From Bacillota bacterium (lineage in GTDB: Bacteria; Bacillota; Clostridia; Acetivibrionales; DSM-1351): a stretch of 5,061 bases of DNA. The translations under genes were made by a program, and so were the position numbers. The stretch's first letter is position 1. Each line of letters opens with the position of its first letter. The notes beneath the pieces were generated by a model. It saw only the letters and a list, made by a program, of their open reading frames with translations. It was not told the DNA's origin and made no database searches. Below are positions 4,959-5,061 of this stretch, in pieces. The stretch covers positions 1 to 5,061 of the forward strand of contig JAEYNI010000258.1 in the NCBI GenBank assembly GCA_023412635.1, written 5' to 3'.

Positions 4959-4987
4959 TTGACTGGGATTAACATATACTATATAAT
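4959..4987 (+). promoter_or_regulatory. Near-consensus sigma-A promoter upstream of the yabR-like gene
   Basis: TTGACT (4959-4964) and TATAAT (4982-4987) are 17 bp apart, 5/6 and 6/6 matches. It starts 8 bases after the divIC stop, with no terminator between. Transcription would start near 4993-4995, leaving a leader of about 60 nt to the next gene. Confidence 0.75.
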
Positions 4988-5053
4988 CGAATTGTTTTAT
5001 TGTTATTTTGAGAAATGTATCATGGGTCGAATTTGAGGAGGATTTCTTATTTT

Positions 5054-5061
5054 ATGCCGCT
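5054..5061 (+). CDS. yabR: Start of a probable S1-domain RNA-binding protein (YabR-like), cut by the window end
   Basis: Only ATG CCG CT is visible, reading M-P-(L). Clostridial YabR-like S1 proteins commonly begin MPLEVG, and yabR follows divIC in Bacillus, so the identification rests on position plus three codons. AGGAGG (5036-5041) lies upstream, but the 12-nt gap to the ATG is longer than the usual 5-9. No other start codon is available between them. A near-consensus promoter stands at 4959-4987. Confidence 0.55.

Overview
The window looks like chromosomal core DNA from a low-GC, spore-forming Clostridium-type Firmicute. The evidence is AT-rich spacers, strong AGGAGG ribosome-binding sites, intrinsic terminators, and a run of sporulation and division genes in an order related to the Bacillus spoVT-yabN-yabO-yabP-yabQ-divIC-yabR cluster. 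The stand-alone MazG, the HU gene next to the RqcP gene, and an extra SSB paralogue fit Clostridia better than Bacilli. A Ruminiclostridium-like host is a guess from memory, not shown by the sequence. All recognised genes lie on the + strand.

Layout: spoVT (9-563, TTG start) ends at a clear terminator. About 510 bases without a gene follow. They contain a perfect consensus sigma-A promoter (754-782) and a leader of about 285 nt with several hairpins, then a short SSB paralogue (1074-1508) with its own terminator. mazG (1744-2520) has its own promoter, whose -10 box lies inside a 13-bp-arm inverted repeat. hup (2658-2933) follows, with a second inverted repeat built around nearly the same 13-base motif. 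rqcP (3032-3271) ends at a very long terminator hairpin. A roughly 320-base spacer with a bulged inverted repeat and a possible sigma-E promoter leads into yabP (3596-3880) and yabQ (3931-4527). divIC (4673-4951) comes next, and after a near-consensus promoter the first codons of a probable yabR (S1-domain) gene run off the end of the window.

Functionally the cluster mixes sporulation (SpoVT forespore regulator; YabP and YabQ, linked to spore cortex formation in Bacillus) with housekeeping: nucleotide-pool sanitation (MazG), nucleoid structure (HU), DNA protection (SSB), ribosome rescue (RqcP) and septum assembly (DivIC). Terminators and promoters split it into at least spoVT / ssb / mazG-hup-rqcP / yabP-yabQ / divIC / yabR units.

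No mobile element, CRISPR array, tRNA or rRNA was seen, and no clearly new multi-gene system. The points most worth a second look are non-coding: the long ssb leader, the shared motif with inverted repeats before mazG and hup, and the structured 3331-3426 element. The unusual SSB tail is the main protein-level oddity.
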